From Congeria kusceri (lineage: Eukaryota; Mollusca; Bivalvia; Myida; Dreissenidae), in contig CM051033.1 of NCBI GenBank assembly GCA_027627225.1, positions 8,083,801-8,147,800 on the forward strand: a stretch of DNA of 64,000 nt. Reading direction: 5' to 3'. How positions within the stretch are numbered: position 1 is the stretch's first letter; each line of letters starts with the position of its first letter. Both the position numbers and the translations under genes were made by a program. Below the pieces are notes generated by a model. That model searched no databases. It was not told where the DNA came from and saw only the letters and a program-made list of their open reading frames with translations. This document shows, piece by piece, positions 11,685 through 22,605 of the stretch.

Positions 11685-12107
11685 CTATGAATAAAAGGAA
11701 GTGATAAAGCTTGTTGTATTCATGTTTTTACCAAATATGCAGGCTGGCTCAGTTCCATGCCCGCTGCACTGTCCGAACTGTAAACATGTCCGCCGTTCCA
11801 TGTTGGTGGAACGGGGCTCTATGTTTAAATGTTCAGGCTTAACACACAAGCTATTGTTGCATAAGTGGCTCACAGAGTCCCTGGCGTTCAATTCTGACTT
11901 CATGTAGCACATTAACGCTACACGGTGAACCAAGTATGTCTCTGATTTTATGTCCGAAGGCAATTTAGCCCTCATTCGGCCATAATAGGGTAAGGAACTA
12001 TTTGAAATACAGCCATTCCAGATCAAACAATCTGAATTGATGCATTTAATGCACTTATTTTCTACTCTTTTGCTCAGAAATGACCAAAAATCTGCTTTCT
12101 CATCCAT
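11685..12107 (-). CDS. Zinc-binding His-Me finger endonuclease, I-PpoI-like
   Basis: Intact frame of about 140 residues from ATG 12107 (A at -3). The frame is open a little further, to 12116, but without an ATG. In 12116-based numbering, one zinc site would be C30, C86, C91 and H96, and the second C111, C117, H120 and C126. The candidate catalytic histidine is H84 in the VSHLCNNSLCVKPEHL block and the metal-binding asparagine is N105. This is the ligand order of I-PpoI-type homing endonucleases (family zf-His_Me_endon). It would make a site-specific double-strand break. It converges with the transposase, leaving a 177-bp gap, and starts 47 bp inside the right direct repeat, which probably carries its promoter. 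No frameshift or missing ligand is seen. Confidence 0.75.
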   Translation of the reverse strand: MDEKADFWSFLSKRVENKCIKCINSDCLIWNGCISNSSLPYYGRMRAKLPSDIKSETYLVHRVALMCYMKSELNARDSVSHLCNNSLCVKPEHLNIEPRSTNMERRTCLQFGQCSGHGTEPACIFGKNMNTTSFITSFYS

Positions 12108-12154
12108 ATTTTGCACTTGCAGACGATATTTTATTTTAACCCAAAGTCAGTTTA

Positions 12155-12625
12155 GGTCACAATATACTAAAAGATTTCCTTAACAAATTCAATGTAAAAG
12201 CAATAAATTCAACAAAAAATAAACTCAACATTTTGCGCGTAGAGACCCTCATAACCATACCTTTTCTTAAAGAGCATTCCGAGCCGAATTGATTTAGACA
12301 ATAAAAAAGATAGGTCATGTGATATGTAAGAAAGAACTCGACGCGAATCAAAGTTCACTGTTTTACGGCCATCTTTTTACCGGCTACTCTCCAGTTGAAG
12401 GTATACTGCCAACTGTCAACGTCTCGTCATGTAGTCTCCAACCTTCAAGCGAAACAGTGAATTTTTAGTACACAACAATGTTTTTCCTACCACACGTACA
12501 AAGAAATATTCAAAAATAAAGTCATGGCAAGTGACTATACAGAAAATTGTGTCTTCAAATAAATGGTGTTGATTTATTTAGAGAGTATAGCATTGCACAC
12601 CTGAAATATTTAGTATACTGTAACC
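12155..12625 (+). repeat. Right LTR-like terminal direct repeat (471 bp)
   Basis: This is the partner of 8400-8870 in the same orientation, with the same YY1-type site (12366-12375) and poly(A) signals. No substitution or indel was seen against the left copy, which implies recent movement or gene conversion. It is followed by TGTA at 12626-12629. Confidence 0.8.
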
Positions 12626-12931
12626 TGTATACAAATTTGGTTAGGCAGGTATTATATGCCGATCAGTAGGCTAAATATCACCAATTCCCCATATACATGG
12701 GGTTGTAATGTACTATAAAAAGAATTAGTGTGTAACACACTGGAAAACAGTAGATAAATGTAGTCATTGCTAAAAAAGGAATAATTTAAGCATTGTACAG
12801 TTAGAAGCTATTCAGTGATATGAATAAATTATTAAATCAGCTTATTCTCCCCAGATATGGGAAAGTGTCTATTGAATTTAAGTTTTATTATAGAAGATGT
12901 TCTTATTAAGCTGCAGGACCCCTATTTGAAT

Positions 12932-13669
12932 TTATATTTTATCTGTGATCTGGCAGTCCACAAGATAAGTTGCCAGAGATTTGTACACAGGTAATTTATT
13001 GTTGCCAGTAGGATCTAAGATATTATTAAGGGTAAAATCAATGTTTAATTTGGAAAGAGTGGATTTAAGCTGTTCTCTCTGTGTAGAGAACTGGGGGCAC
13101 TGTGTCAGCAGGTGGTCGGCTGTGAAGGGGATCCCACATTGAGGACAGAGAGGGTCCAGCTTTAAAATATACTTTCCCGCACTAGCAGGCAAAAGACTGG
13201 TCCCCATCCTCAGTCAGCTAATGCATTTGTCTATAATGATATTGGAAGAATATTGATGCGGCCGACTGAGGGTTTTCTGGGCAATTGGGAAAGGGGCTTT
13301 ATATGAAGTGTTAGCGGGTAGTATTTTGTTCCACTCACGCATAACATAGGCCTTGGCCCGGGAGTATATTTCTGTTGGGGCTAGTGGGACCCCTATATTG
13401 ACCGACTCCCTTTTGAGGCCCTCCTTAGCCTCCCTGTCCGCCTGATCATTCCCCGGGATGTCGACATGTGCTGGGCACCGAACTAAAGTTACCTGTAAAG
13501 ATTTGTCTTGGCACTTTTGATTCAGTTCCAAAATTTCATTTAAAATATCAGGCCTAGACCTGCTATTTCTATTTTTGATGAACTCTAGTGATGATAGAGA
13601 GTCCGAGAATATAGCAGTCTTAGTTGGCTTGTTAACTAATATCCAGCACATTGCAAAGCTAATGGCCAA
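12932..13669 (-). pseudogene. LINE RNase H domain and C-terminal zinc motif
   Basis: One frame with a single internal stop (13211-13213). The N-terminal part is RNase H: IFSDSLSSLEFI carries an active-site aspartate, and LVRCPAHVDIPGNDQADREA carries the later histidine/aspartate block. After the stop comes LRMGTSLLPASAGKY, then LCPQCGIPFTADHLLTQCPQF with the C-x2-C...H-x4-C zinc motif found downstream of RNase H in this group. It ends at QITDKI. RNase H would remove the RNA strand during target-primed reverse transcription. The start of the domain is lost in the frameshift at about 13670-13875. Confidence 0.8.
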
Positions 13670-13875
13670 AAGTTCCCGCCGAATATATAGAAAGATTGTT
13701 GCTGAGTCTGAATGTTCTTATAATTTTTTTGGAGGGAATTACGAATTAATTGGCTACAAACCAGAGTCAGGGCATTTGGAGCCGTCTGTATAAATTTTTA
13801 AATGCTCAACATACTGAATATTAATATAATTGAGAGCTTCTGGGCTCACGAGGTGCGGAGAGTCAGATTTCGTTA

Positions 13876-14409
13876 CTATTGTAGATGGATAGTTGTCGAC
13901 ATCCGGGGAGTGAAGCAGCCAGGGGGGGCTTCGGAGGGATTCAGGTCTGCCACAGCAACCTCCTTGAGTTCGGCCTCCTCCATCAGGGTCTGGGTGCTGG
14001 CCCCAAATGGGAAGGCAACATGCTTCTTTTTAAGCTCCCGGCCCCTGATGAAGGTGCCCGTCCCAAATAGCTTGTTAACAGGGTTTGAGCCGTGTCTGGA
14101 CTGGGCCCTCAGGGCCTTGTTTTGTATGGAATCTACCATTTTGAGGGCGTTTGGCGTAGCACATGAATAGATTTGGGCCCCTTAATCTATCTTTGGACGA
14201 ATAAGGGACTTGTAGAGGAGAAGGAGGCTATTTTTATCGGACCCAAAACCTGTGCCTCTCAACATCCTCATTAAATTTAAGTCCCTTTCGCACCTTTCTG
14301 CCAAATATTTGAAGTGGTGAATAAATGTTAACCGTTTATCTAGGTACATACCTAGAAATTTCACCACTTTTTCAAAAATGATTTTGGTGCCGCCTAAAGT
14401 TAAGTCCAA
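13876..14409 (-). pseudogene. LINE reverse transcriptase thumb/connection region
   Basis: One frame with an internal TAA near 14179. FEKVVKFLGMYLDKRLTFIHH is the conserved block after the RT palm in Jockey/I elements. It is followed by LLLLYKSLIRPKID, the stop, then GAQIYSCATP and QNKALRAQSR. The frame differs from the RT frame above (shift at about 14440-14530) and from RNase H below. It is non-functional. Confidence 0.75.
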
Positions 14410-14441
14410 AGAGTGCTGTTTTTGATTGCCAAACAGGATTC

Positions 14442-15605
14442 CTACTGTTTTTGTGGGTGAAATTTTGAATCCCCATTCGATGGCCCATTTCCATATAGAG
14501 TCCAGCCCTGCTTGGGCCTTTTTTGCAGGGTTGACAGCTTGGACCCCATTAACCAGGTGCCGGAGTCATCTGCAAATTGGGAGATAACCATGCCTGATGA
14601 TTTAACGGTTACAGGCAGGTCACTGACAATGATGGAGATCAGCAGGGGAGAGATGACAGACCCTTGAGGGGTGCCTCTTTCAGTTATTGCTTCGTCTGAA
14701 CTCACACCATCGACTCTGACCTTGATCTTACGACCCTCCAGGAAAGCCCTTACATAGTGGAAGCAGTGTCCGGTGATACCGTAATCAGCTAGCTTTGTTA
14801 AGATGCCGAAAGTCCAAGTTAAATCGAAGGCAGCTTGAAGGTCCAAACAGATTGCAAGTACTGACTGCCCTCGATTTTTAGCCAAAATAATGTCATGTTG
14901 TAGCCTAGCTAGCTGGTCTAGGGTAGAACGCCCTTTCCTAAAGCCAGACTGGAAGGGGTTCAAAATATATTTTGTTTCCAATAAGTGCTCAAGTCTATTT
15001 TTGATCATGATTTCTAATAATTTACCAGCGTGAGAAGTGAGACTTATTGGTCTATAAGATTTTGGATCTGATTTATCTTTTCCAGGTTTTGGTACCGGTA
15101 TCACTGTAGCCTGCTTCCACTCGGGTGGTATAAGACCCGTCGTGTACACCCTGTTGTACAATTCAAGCCAGAGATATAAAATGTGATCTGACATGTTCTT
15201 GAACATCAGATAAGAAAGTCTATCAGGTCCCGCGGCAGAGTCCTTCCTGTCACCAATGGCTGCTTTTAATTCCGAAAGAGAAAATGGTCGATTTAGTGGG
15301 CAGTTATTATCCCCAGGCTCAGTTAAAATGTGTTTATTATGTGATTCAAACAGTTTTTGATGGTCCAGAGTTTCAGAAGGCAGGTTTGAATCACTAGATA
15401 CAGATTTGAAATGTTGAACCAAAAATTGAGCCTTGTCTCTTGGGGTACAGGCAATTTCGCCTTTAATTTTAAGTAAAGGCACAGGACAGCACGGAATTCC
15501 TTTAATTCTGTGAATGTTTTGCCAAAACTTCTTTGCAATAGAGTGTTTAGTATCAATGGATTCACAGAATTCTTTCCAATTTTTCCTTTTAGCTTCCAAA
15601 ATGAC
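14442..15605 (-). pseudogene. LINE reverse transcriptase
   Basis: RT palm and fingers in order: AAGPDRLSYLMFKNM, VIPVPKPGKDKSDPKSYRPI, FQSGFRKGRSTLDQL, AICLDLQAAFD (first catalytic aspartate), RGTPQGSVISPLL and QFADDS (catalytic FADD). The catalytic residues are intact, but the frame shifts after LMGSKLSTLQK and has no proper start, since it joins the endonuclease frame through another shift near 15600-15666. The enzyme would copy LINE RNA at a nicked target. Confidence 0.88.
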
Positions 15606-15663
15606 CCGCTTCGCAGTGTTTTCTAGAGACCTAAATTTTAAGATTATGCTCCGCGGGGTTATT

Positions 15664-16560
15664 TTAAAAGATCTTTAGTGCTTTTTTTCTGTCCTGTACA
15701 GCCTTGGCGCATTCATCGCTCCACCACGGTACTGATTTGTTGCGTTTGTTCCAGCCAGCAGAGACCGGTATGCTGCATTCAGCTATGGACAGCAGTTTGT
15801 TGGTAAGATTTTTGCAAAATAGAAGAGGATCTTGAGTGTGAATGTCTGCCAGGGAAAGATCTGCACAGAGGTCCCTAAACTGATCCCAGTTAGCCTTATT
15901 AAATATAAATCTAGGTTCCCATGAACCCTGGGTATCAGTTCCCTGTGTAATATAATTACACAGAGTGACTATCTGAGGGAAGTGGTCAGATTTTAGGCTA
16001 TCAGGTAACGGTTCCCAGGCAGAAGTGCTAGAAATCTCGGGGCTGGCTACGATGAGGTCTATATGAGTCATAGCTCCTGTGTAGTTAAGCCTGGTTGGCG
16101 AACCGTCATTGAGCAAAATGAGGTCTTGCTCTTCCAACCAGGCTATGACTGCTTTACCTCCCGCATCAGATATAGGGGAACCCCAAGCGGGGTGATGTGC
16201 ATTAAAGTCCCCCGTATAGATGACATCATGGGGTCCTTTAATGGTCCGTAATTGTGTGCTAATTTTATTCAAAGACTCAAGATCACATCCTCTTGAGTAT
16301 ATGTTAACCAGGATAAGAGGTCGGTTCTTATTTATAATAACCTTAATTGCCAGCACTTCGATAACAGCACTAACATCAGCTTTTAATATTAATATATTAA
16401 AGCCAGGAATAGTTTTATACTCACTGCCCCTAAACTTGGTTTCTTGTAAAATTAAGACTTGTATGGATGGGTTTGTGTCTAGGAAATGTTTAACTTCAGT
16501 ATGTTTAACTGAAGACATACCCCCTATATTAAATGAGAAAATATTAAACCTACTGTCCAT
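15664..16560 (-). pseudogene. LINE apurinic-like endonuclease (start of ORF2)
   Basis: The first ATG is at 16560. Signature blocks of the exonuclease-endonuclease-phosphatase fold are LILQETKFRG (metal-binding E), VIYTGDFNAHHPAWG (catalytic D and N), MTHIDLIVAS and LKSDHFPQI (final D-H pair). All key residues are present. The ATG overlaps the ORF1 stop (TAG 16550-16552) by 11 nt, the usual reinitiation layout. The frame stops at 15664-15666 before the RT. The nuclease nicks target DNA to prime reverse transcription. Confidence 0.88.
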
Positions 16561-17374
16561 AGTGGCCCTCAATTAACCTGCGTCTAATCTTGTTAACTGT
16601 AGCCGAAGGGGACTTCAACATTGTTTTCCGTCCCATACGGGCTGATTTTAGTTTGGCAGGCGTTTTGCATTGGCGTGAGGAAGGAATGGGAGGTTTCATG
16701 GCAGAGTGTGCCGGCTCCCTGGGCGACCTGGAGGGTTCTCCATTGCATGCGGTCTTGGGATCGGCTCCGTCACCCGTATGGCTTTCTTTGGGTAGGGGGG
16801 AGGTATTTTTATCTTTGCGTTTAACTTTGGGAATAGACTCTTGGCTCCTAAGGAACCTTGAGTCTATTTTATTACATATATAGGTCTTGACTCGACACCC
16901 AGTGGACCGTTGCTGATGCTGGTCCTTAACTATCTCAGTAACCAAGTCAATGAGCTCACTGACATGGATGGGGCGATATTTTTTACCTTTACCTGTACGG
17001 TTTTTAATACTTATAAATGAATCCCCTGTATTAGAGTTACTAATGCTGTCGTTTGGGGCAGGGGAATTCATGGGGGAGGTCTGGGTGTCGACCATACGGG
17101 GGCGGTTAAGGGGGGCACTAACCACTGGCTCCTCCTCAATCCCACACACATCGGAGATAGACAGCTGCGAGTAAATGCTGCTGTGCACTGACACCAGGGA
17201 GTCGTGCCCTGAAACATTAAATACGGAGTTGTCCGAGACGGTCGAACCACTCTCCGTAGGATAGGACAGGGCGGAGGACTCCCTGAGACCACTAGTAGAG
17301 TGCCCGGGGGGAGTAATACAGTCTCTTTGGATGGGGGAGACTGGGGGGGGGGTGTTTATCACTCCGAGCAGCAA
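16550..17374 (-). pseudogene. LINE ORF1 (gag-like), C-terminal part
   Basis: Low-complexity Pro/Ser/Thr-rich N-terminal half, then a basic C-terminus (KTPAKLKSARMGRKTM). It is in the same frame as the ORF1 N-terminal piece but separated by a shifted stretch (about 17380-17755), as if two compensating indels had occurred. It ends at TAG 16550, overlapping the ORF2 start. It is probably the RNA-binding, particle-forming protein's tail. Confidence 0.6.
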
Positions 17375-17626
17375 CCTTATCTGTATTTAAACAAGTAGCA
17401 CTTATAGGTCTCGCTACAGGGGGGCTGCAGGGGGAGGGTGCTTTCTACTTATCCCCCACAGGAGCGCATGATTTATTTATGGGGGCCAATACCGTATCAT
17501 GCTTGGAAGTTGACATTAAGGTTTTGCTGGGAGGTTGGGCACTCTCTTTCGTGGTGGCTATTGTCAGTGCGTTTAATCGCGACTCCGCCTCAGACCAGTT
17601 CACCCCGTAGATATTGCAATAGGAGG

Positions 17627-18421
17627 CTACCTGGGCAGCTCTTTTACAGGCGGGGCATCCCTGGTAAGAGGCAGAGTGTTGATGACTACAATTCGCACAG
17701 TGGCGAGTTTTAGCGGTACAATTTCTGGGCGCACATAAGATACCGGCACACCAGCCTTATGACCAAAAATCTGACATTTGAAGCACCGAGTAGGGGGGAC
17801 AGAGAAGGGACGTACGTTTAGAGTTATGGTTGTATCCCTTATCATGACTCTGGAGGGCAGGATGGAAGGGGTTGCAAAAGTCACTTTAACTATCCTAGGA
17901 AACCCAGGCGGTGGTGGTTTGCTAGGCGTGATTCTTTCTAATGAAATGATATCACCATGTTGGGGGGGCTCCACCACTAGCGACGTGTGTAGTTCCTCCA
18001 GGTCCTGGCTTTCTGGGATGCCGGCAAGCAAGCCATAAGCTGTTCTAAGTGACTGAGGCAGTACTGCGCGAACCATTACACCACCTATAGCAATCACTTT
18101 CATGCGCAGCACTGCACTCAGGGCTTCCGCAGATTTAAGTTGTAGTAGTACCCCACCGGATGCTAAGGCAATTGTCCTGTTGACAAGACCAGGCAAGGCT
18201 TTGGCTATATTGGACGCCAATTGGAAAATTGTAAAAACAACTGTCAACTTCTTGACCTGGTCGCATGACCGAAGGTGACACTTATAAGGCATAGTGTTAT
18301 TTGTAAGATGGTGGGATTCATTCCTATTAAGTGCCTCGCCTAGTAAAGGTGACAGATTGGAGCTGCCACCTTGGACTTTAGAGCTTGAACAAGACATTGT
18401 CAATAATAGTATGTAAGACAT
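17627..18421 (-). pseudogene. LINE ORF1 (gag-like), N-terminal part with zinc knuckle
   Basis: Starts at ATG 18421, or at the in-frame ATG 24 nt downstream. A region like the RNA-recognition core of I/Jockey gag (VKKLTVVFTIFQLASNIAKAL onward) precedes PTRCFKCQIFGHKAG, the first half of a C-x2-C-x4-H-x4-C knuckle. A frameshift near 17755 then disrupts it. In the alternative frame, cysteine-rich sequence continues, consistent with two or three knuckles originally. Confidence 0.7.
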
Positions 18422-18621
18422 ATAATAGAGGTATGAAATAAGTAAAGGATTTGCAATAACAGTGTGCAGCTAATATGATAGGTACAGGAAGTAATATCCT
18501 ATTGAAATATATGATATATGACTTAGACAGTAGTATCAAAGTAGCACAGTTGAATGTAATTATCACAGAGTGAATATAGCACTGTACCTGTAAACAAGTC
18601 AAATTGCTATACAAATGGTCA

Positions 18622-19960
18622 AATTATGACTAATGAAAGCTGTTTGGATGTTAATTTTAATGAGAATAATGCCAAAGTTTGATGAATGTTATTTGAACCC
18701 CAAACAGCGACCGAAATGTAAATAACAGTAGGTGGGAAAATGGTCCTCTCAATGAGGAAAAAAAGAAAAATAATGAAGCTCAGCGAGGGTGGCGGAAGCA
18801 CTGTATAGTTGACACACACCGGGGATAATGTATATAATGTTCATATGGCTGGTTATAATGTCTTTTCTTTGAAAATTTTCTTTGGTTATAATTTCACCAA
18901 GTATACAAGATGGTGGCCGGAAGTATGCGTTATCTTTTCAGGTATTTATCCAGCATTTTAAACAGTACATTTGGCTACAAAAAAGAGAAGAAATGAAGCC
19001 AATTTTGGCCATTTTTGTTTATTGCAAGTAATTGTTGTTCTTATAATATCAAGCCCAACTGTTCCAAGTACAGCACTGTATTTGAGGCCATTGTTGATAT
19101 TGTGATAAATTCCTTTGTCTTATGAAATGTGTGAAAAACATTTTTTTGCAACTCAATAGGTGTGAATAAACATTTAGAAATTGGTTTGTTTGTGTTTTTC
19201 CTGGCTTATGTCATTAATGTTGGTAAATAGATAGAGATATTAGTATCATTTTGAGTACTTTACAAAAATTGTATGAACTTGCCAGTAACATGTTGATGTA
19301 ATGTAACCTTTGCTTGCAAAGCATCTATATCACATAAGAGCTTGGAAAAACTGTATTAATACGCTGTAAACATGTCAAACCTTTAATTTATTTTGTTTTC
19401 AATCTGACACAATTTTCATACTTTCTTTTTGTGAAAAAAATGATTGCAAAGCTCCACAGCACACATTTTCAACCTATTTTTGGCTCCGTAGTATTTTTTC
19501 CCACATTATCCACCAAAAAAATTGGGTGCGTGTTATACATGACTGCGTGTAATACACAACGTTTTACGGTATATAAAACATTGGGAAAATAAAAAAATAG
19601 TCTAGATACACCTGGATAACTCAACCTAAGACTAAGAGTACAATAACTCGGTAATAGCAGGTAACCTATAAATGAATCATGACTGACGATGTAGTTATAA
19701 TTGTTGGATGCTTTATATTGTTTAAATTCAATCACATGTGAATGTTTTCGCATACTGGCATAAATATTGGCAGGTGACGTGATTAAAAATGTTTAACAGC
19801 TTCTTACAGACATTGAAACTATTTGAAAATAAGAAGAAAACTAAAATATTCTACGATTTTATACAGATTTATGGAAAAGCTCGTCCGTATAATATTTATG
19901 CAGATACGGATGCAGATACGGACATATGGAAAAACAGCCTAAATCTTTCAACCTAATCAG
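18622..19960. other. AT-rich intergenic stretch
   Basis: I see no convincing exon. At 19500-19575 a segment reading TTGGGTGCGTGTTATACATG and ending ACGTTTTACGGTAT resembles a lone inverted-repeat end of a TA-inserting transposon, but no partner end was found. Confidence 0.4.
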
Positions 19961-20261
19961 GTTACAAATGAAGATGCTACGGTATCTTGTTTCATATTAT
20001 TTGACCTAGTGACCTAGTTTAACACCCCAGATGACTCATGCTGAAATTTGATCCACATTTTATTGAGCCAAGCATGCTAACAAAATTCAACAATGAAAAC
20101 TCTGACCTGTATAGTATCAAGTGTAGACAACAAATGTGGAGAGTCCAGTGATCCTAATAGTTAATCTGGCATTATGTGCCAAGTGACCTAGTAACTATTT
20201 TGAAGACAATTGTCACATTAATTAACAGGCGCACAACAAACAGACTGATATGATTACAAAA

Positions 20262-21205
20262 TAAACACGACGGCCAAAATGGCCCTGGGTCGCTCACCTG
20301 AGTTTAATTAATCATATCGGCTTGTAAAAATGTAATTGCGTGTTATAAGATGTTAACTTTGAAGTACAGTTGACAACAGTTGTCAACAATGGACCATTGA
20401 CAGCCACTTTTTTAGCAAATCAAAATAATTTACAGGAACTTGGTAGATAATCACTCAAGAAACATTTCTGTGAACTCATTTCGAAATCAAGAAAGTGGTT
20501 TAAGAAAAGAAGACGTATAAGGAAAACTGTCCAGTCCCCTGGTGGCCATGTTTTTAACGAATCAAGATAATTTGAAGAAATCTCGTAGATAGTCAGCCAA
20601 GGAAAATTTCTGTGAAATGTTTTGAAAATCTGTTGTGAGCCTGTTGTTTCGGACAGGAAGATTTTCAAAGGTTATTATATGTCATATAAGGAAAACTGCC
20701 GCGCCCGCTGGCAGCGATGTTTTGTAACTAATCAAAATGATTTGAAGGAATTTGGTAGAGCTTCTGTGAAATTAATTTAAAATTCAGCAAAAGGTTTCAG
20801 ATTTTTAAAGTTTTCAATATAGCCACACAAGGAACAATGCCATGCCCCCAAGCGGCCATGTTTTTGAATTTGGAATATGGTCACCCAAGGAACATTTCTG
20901 ATAAATTATTTAGAAATTCAGCCAGTGGTTCTGGACAAGAAGATTTTTAAAGTTTTCCAGTTTTTTCAGCTTTTGGTTGCCATAGCAACCAGAGTTTTCC
21001 AGATATTCGAAAGAATTGAAGGAATTTTTGAAAGGACCATCCCTGGAACATTCCTGCCAAAGTTTGGTTAAAATCCGCCAAGCGGTTCCAGATAAGCTGT
21101 TTAAGTAAATTGTTGACGAAGACGACGGACAACGAAAATAGATGCCAGACGGTGACTGACCACAATAGCTCACCCTTGAGCACTTCGTGCTCAGGTTAGC
21201 TAAAA
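20262..21205. repeat. Dispersed repeat, tandem ~170-bp units, inverted CTCACCTGAG ends
   Basis: Begins near GGTCGCTCACCTGAGTTTAA and ends in GCACTTCGTGCTCAGGTTAGC, so the outer ends are inverted. Inside, units of about 150-190 bp carry a GCCCC-x-GGCGGCCATGTTTTT core, a GGTAGA...TCACCCAAGGAACA block and a TTTCTG-GAAAT block. A longer relative lies at 53452-54852. Frames here are repeat-derived. Confidence 0.65.
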
Positions 21206-21209
21206 TGTA

Positions 21210-22560
21210 GCGTAACTGAGACAGAGCAGGGGTGGTGGGGAAACAATTCATGGACATACAGAACCCAACAATGATTGGTCCCTGTATGGCCACTATACAA
21301 ACTAGGAATTGCAACCTACAAAAATCAGTGTCAATATTATGTTAAAATTCAGTTTCACACAAGATTTTCATAATGACGAAAGTGCTCACCTGAGTACTGA
21401 CAATGATGGATACCTTTTAATTATATCAGTTACACAATCTAGCCGATTTCCAAACTTTTATATTTTGGTCATACATAACCAGTGATATTTTTACAATTTC
21501 ACAGCCACGAGTCCTAGGACTCGCTGGACTAAACATCTATGAGTCCCAAAGTTAAATGTGTGAGTTCAAAAATTTCATTTATTCAAATGGGAATATAAGC
21601 AGTCAGTTAATAAGATGAGTACGGCAATAATGCAATTAACTCTTTATTATATATAATAACACAACTAATTTTAACTTTGTGTTTTTTGAGAAGCATGTCT
21701 AGCTAGAGTAAGTAGAATGTTGAAAATTTGTGCAGTGTGCATTTTTTACCATACCATTGCACCTTTTAGCGACCGTACACAAAGTGCAGTACATGTTATT
21801 AAATTCTTTAGTTCCATTGTATATGCTCACCAACTAAACAACTTCTCCCAATTTTTATTCTATTAACATATTTTTTTCGGACGATTTTTGGTAGAACCTG
21901 ACCAGAATTAACTTCAGGAGTATTGCGTTTAGTCATGTGTCATTTTTCTTTTCGGACACATGTTGCAGAATAACTTTTTAAAAAAATTCCCAAAAATTAA
22001 ATATTATTTTACCTTCAACCCATTACGTTTAGAAACGTCACCAATATTGCCATTGGTTCTTCGCAAATAGATTATCCAATAAGAATGGTCGTAATAAAAA
22101 TAGAACGAACGGTGCGATGGTAAATTTTACCCTCTATTATGACAGTACTCGTAGACAAAATGCTTCGAAACTGCCCGACAGGACTCGCCATTTACAAAAT
22201 GTATGCATCCCGCGAACGCACATAAACTGAAACTTTGAGTCTATGGCAATATTACTGCGTCCTGGACGCAGGACGCAGAGGTAAAAAAAATCACTGCATA
22301 ACTGTTTAAGTTTGTTAAAGCCGCAGTCCATAGAATATAGTCCACTACATCTAAAATTGGCATTAGTTTTAATGAACTAATCTACTGACAATGATGGATA
22401 CCTTTTCATTATATCAGTTACACAATCTAGCCGATTTCCAAACTTTTTTATTTTGGTCATACATAACTGTTCAAATTTGTTAAAGCCGCAGTCCATAGAA
22501 TATAGTTCACTACATCTTCAAATGGCATTATTTTTAATGAACTTTAATAACGTTTACTGG
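21210..22560. repeat. Duplicated intergenic segments
   Basis: A segment beginning TACTGACAATGATGGATACC recurs at about 21395, 22384 and 25005. A second, GTTAAAGCCGCAGTCCATAG, recurs at about 22314, 22475 and 25090. These show local segmental duplication of non-coding DNA. The remainder is AT-rich without an identifiable exon. Confidence 0.6.
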
Positions 22561-22605
22561 ACTGAAAACTAAAACCAAAAAAATATTGAGTAGGAACTGT
22601 TTTTT

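Larger units (their letters stand above)
8400..12625. mobile_element. Composite DNA transposon: LTR-like direct repeats, DDE transposase and His-Me nuclease
   Basis: A 4,226-bp unit bounded by TGTA duplications. Its outer ends are inverted: GGTCACAATATACTAAA at the left, and the complement of GGTTACAGTATACTAAA at the right. Both ends lie in 471-bp direct repeats (8400-8870 and 12155-12625) that I read as identical at a constant offset of 3,755 bp. Inside are a plus-strand Mutator-like DDE transposase (9590-11507) and a minus-strand His-Me finger nuclease (11685-12107), convergent. No primer-binding site, polypurine tract or reverse transcriptase is visible, so it is not an LTR retrotransposon. 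It is inserted in the 3' UTR of LINE copy B. Known Mutator-type elements have long inverted repeats and 8-11-bp duplications, so this layout is unusual. Confidence 0.75.
12626..18421 (-). mobile_element. LINE copy B body (gag, EN, RT, RNase H), degraded
   Basis: A minus-strand non-LTR retrotransposon with gag-like ORF1, then an ORF2 holding apurinic-type endonuclease, reverse transcriptase, RNase H and a C-terminal zinc motif. RNase H plus CCHC knuckles places it in the I/Jockey superfamily, probably an I- or Nimb-like clade; the clade is inferred. At least four frameshifts and two in-frame stops break the coding region, so it cannot move on its own. The proximal 3' UTR (12630-12931) continues, beyond the inserted transposon, at 8399 and below. 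Confidence 0.85.

Noticed and set aside
8400..12625. LTR retrotransposon, suggested by the long direct repeats and 4-bp duplication
   Set aside because: No primer-binding site after 8870, no polypurine tract before 12155, no TG...CA ends and no gag, protease, RT or integrase. The coding content is a DDE transposase and a nuclease.
19500..19575. Transposon end GTGTAATACACAACG...TTTTACGGTAT
   Set aside because: No inverted partner or duplication found nearby, so it is not annotated as an element.
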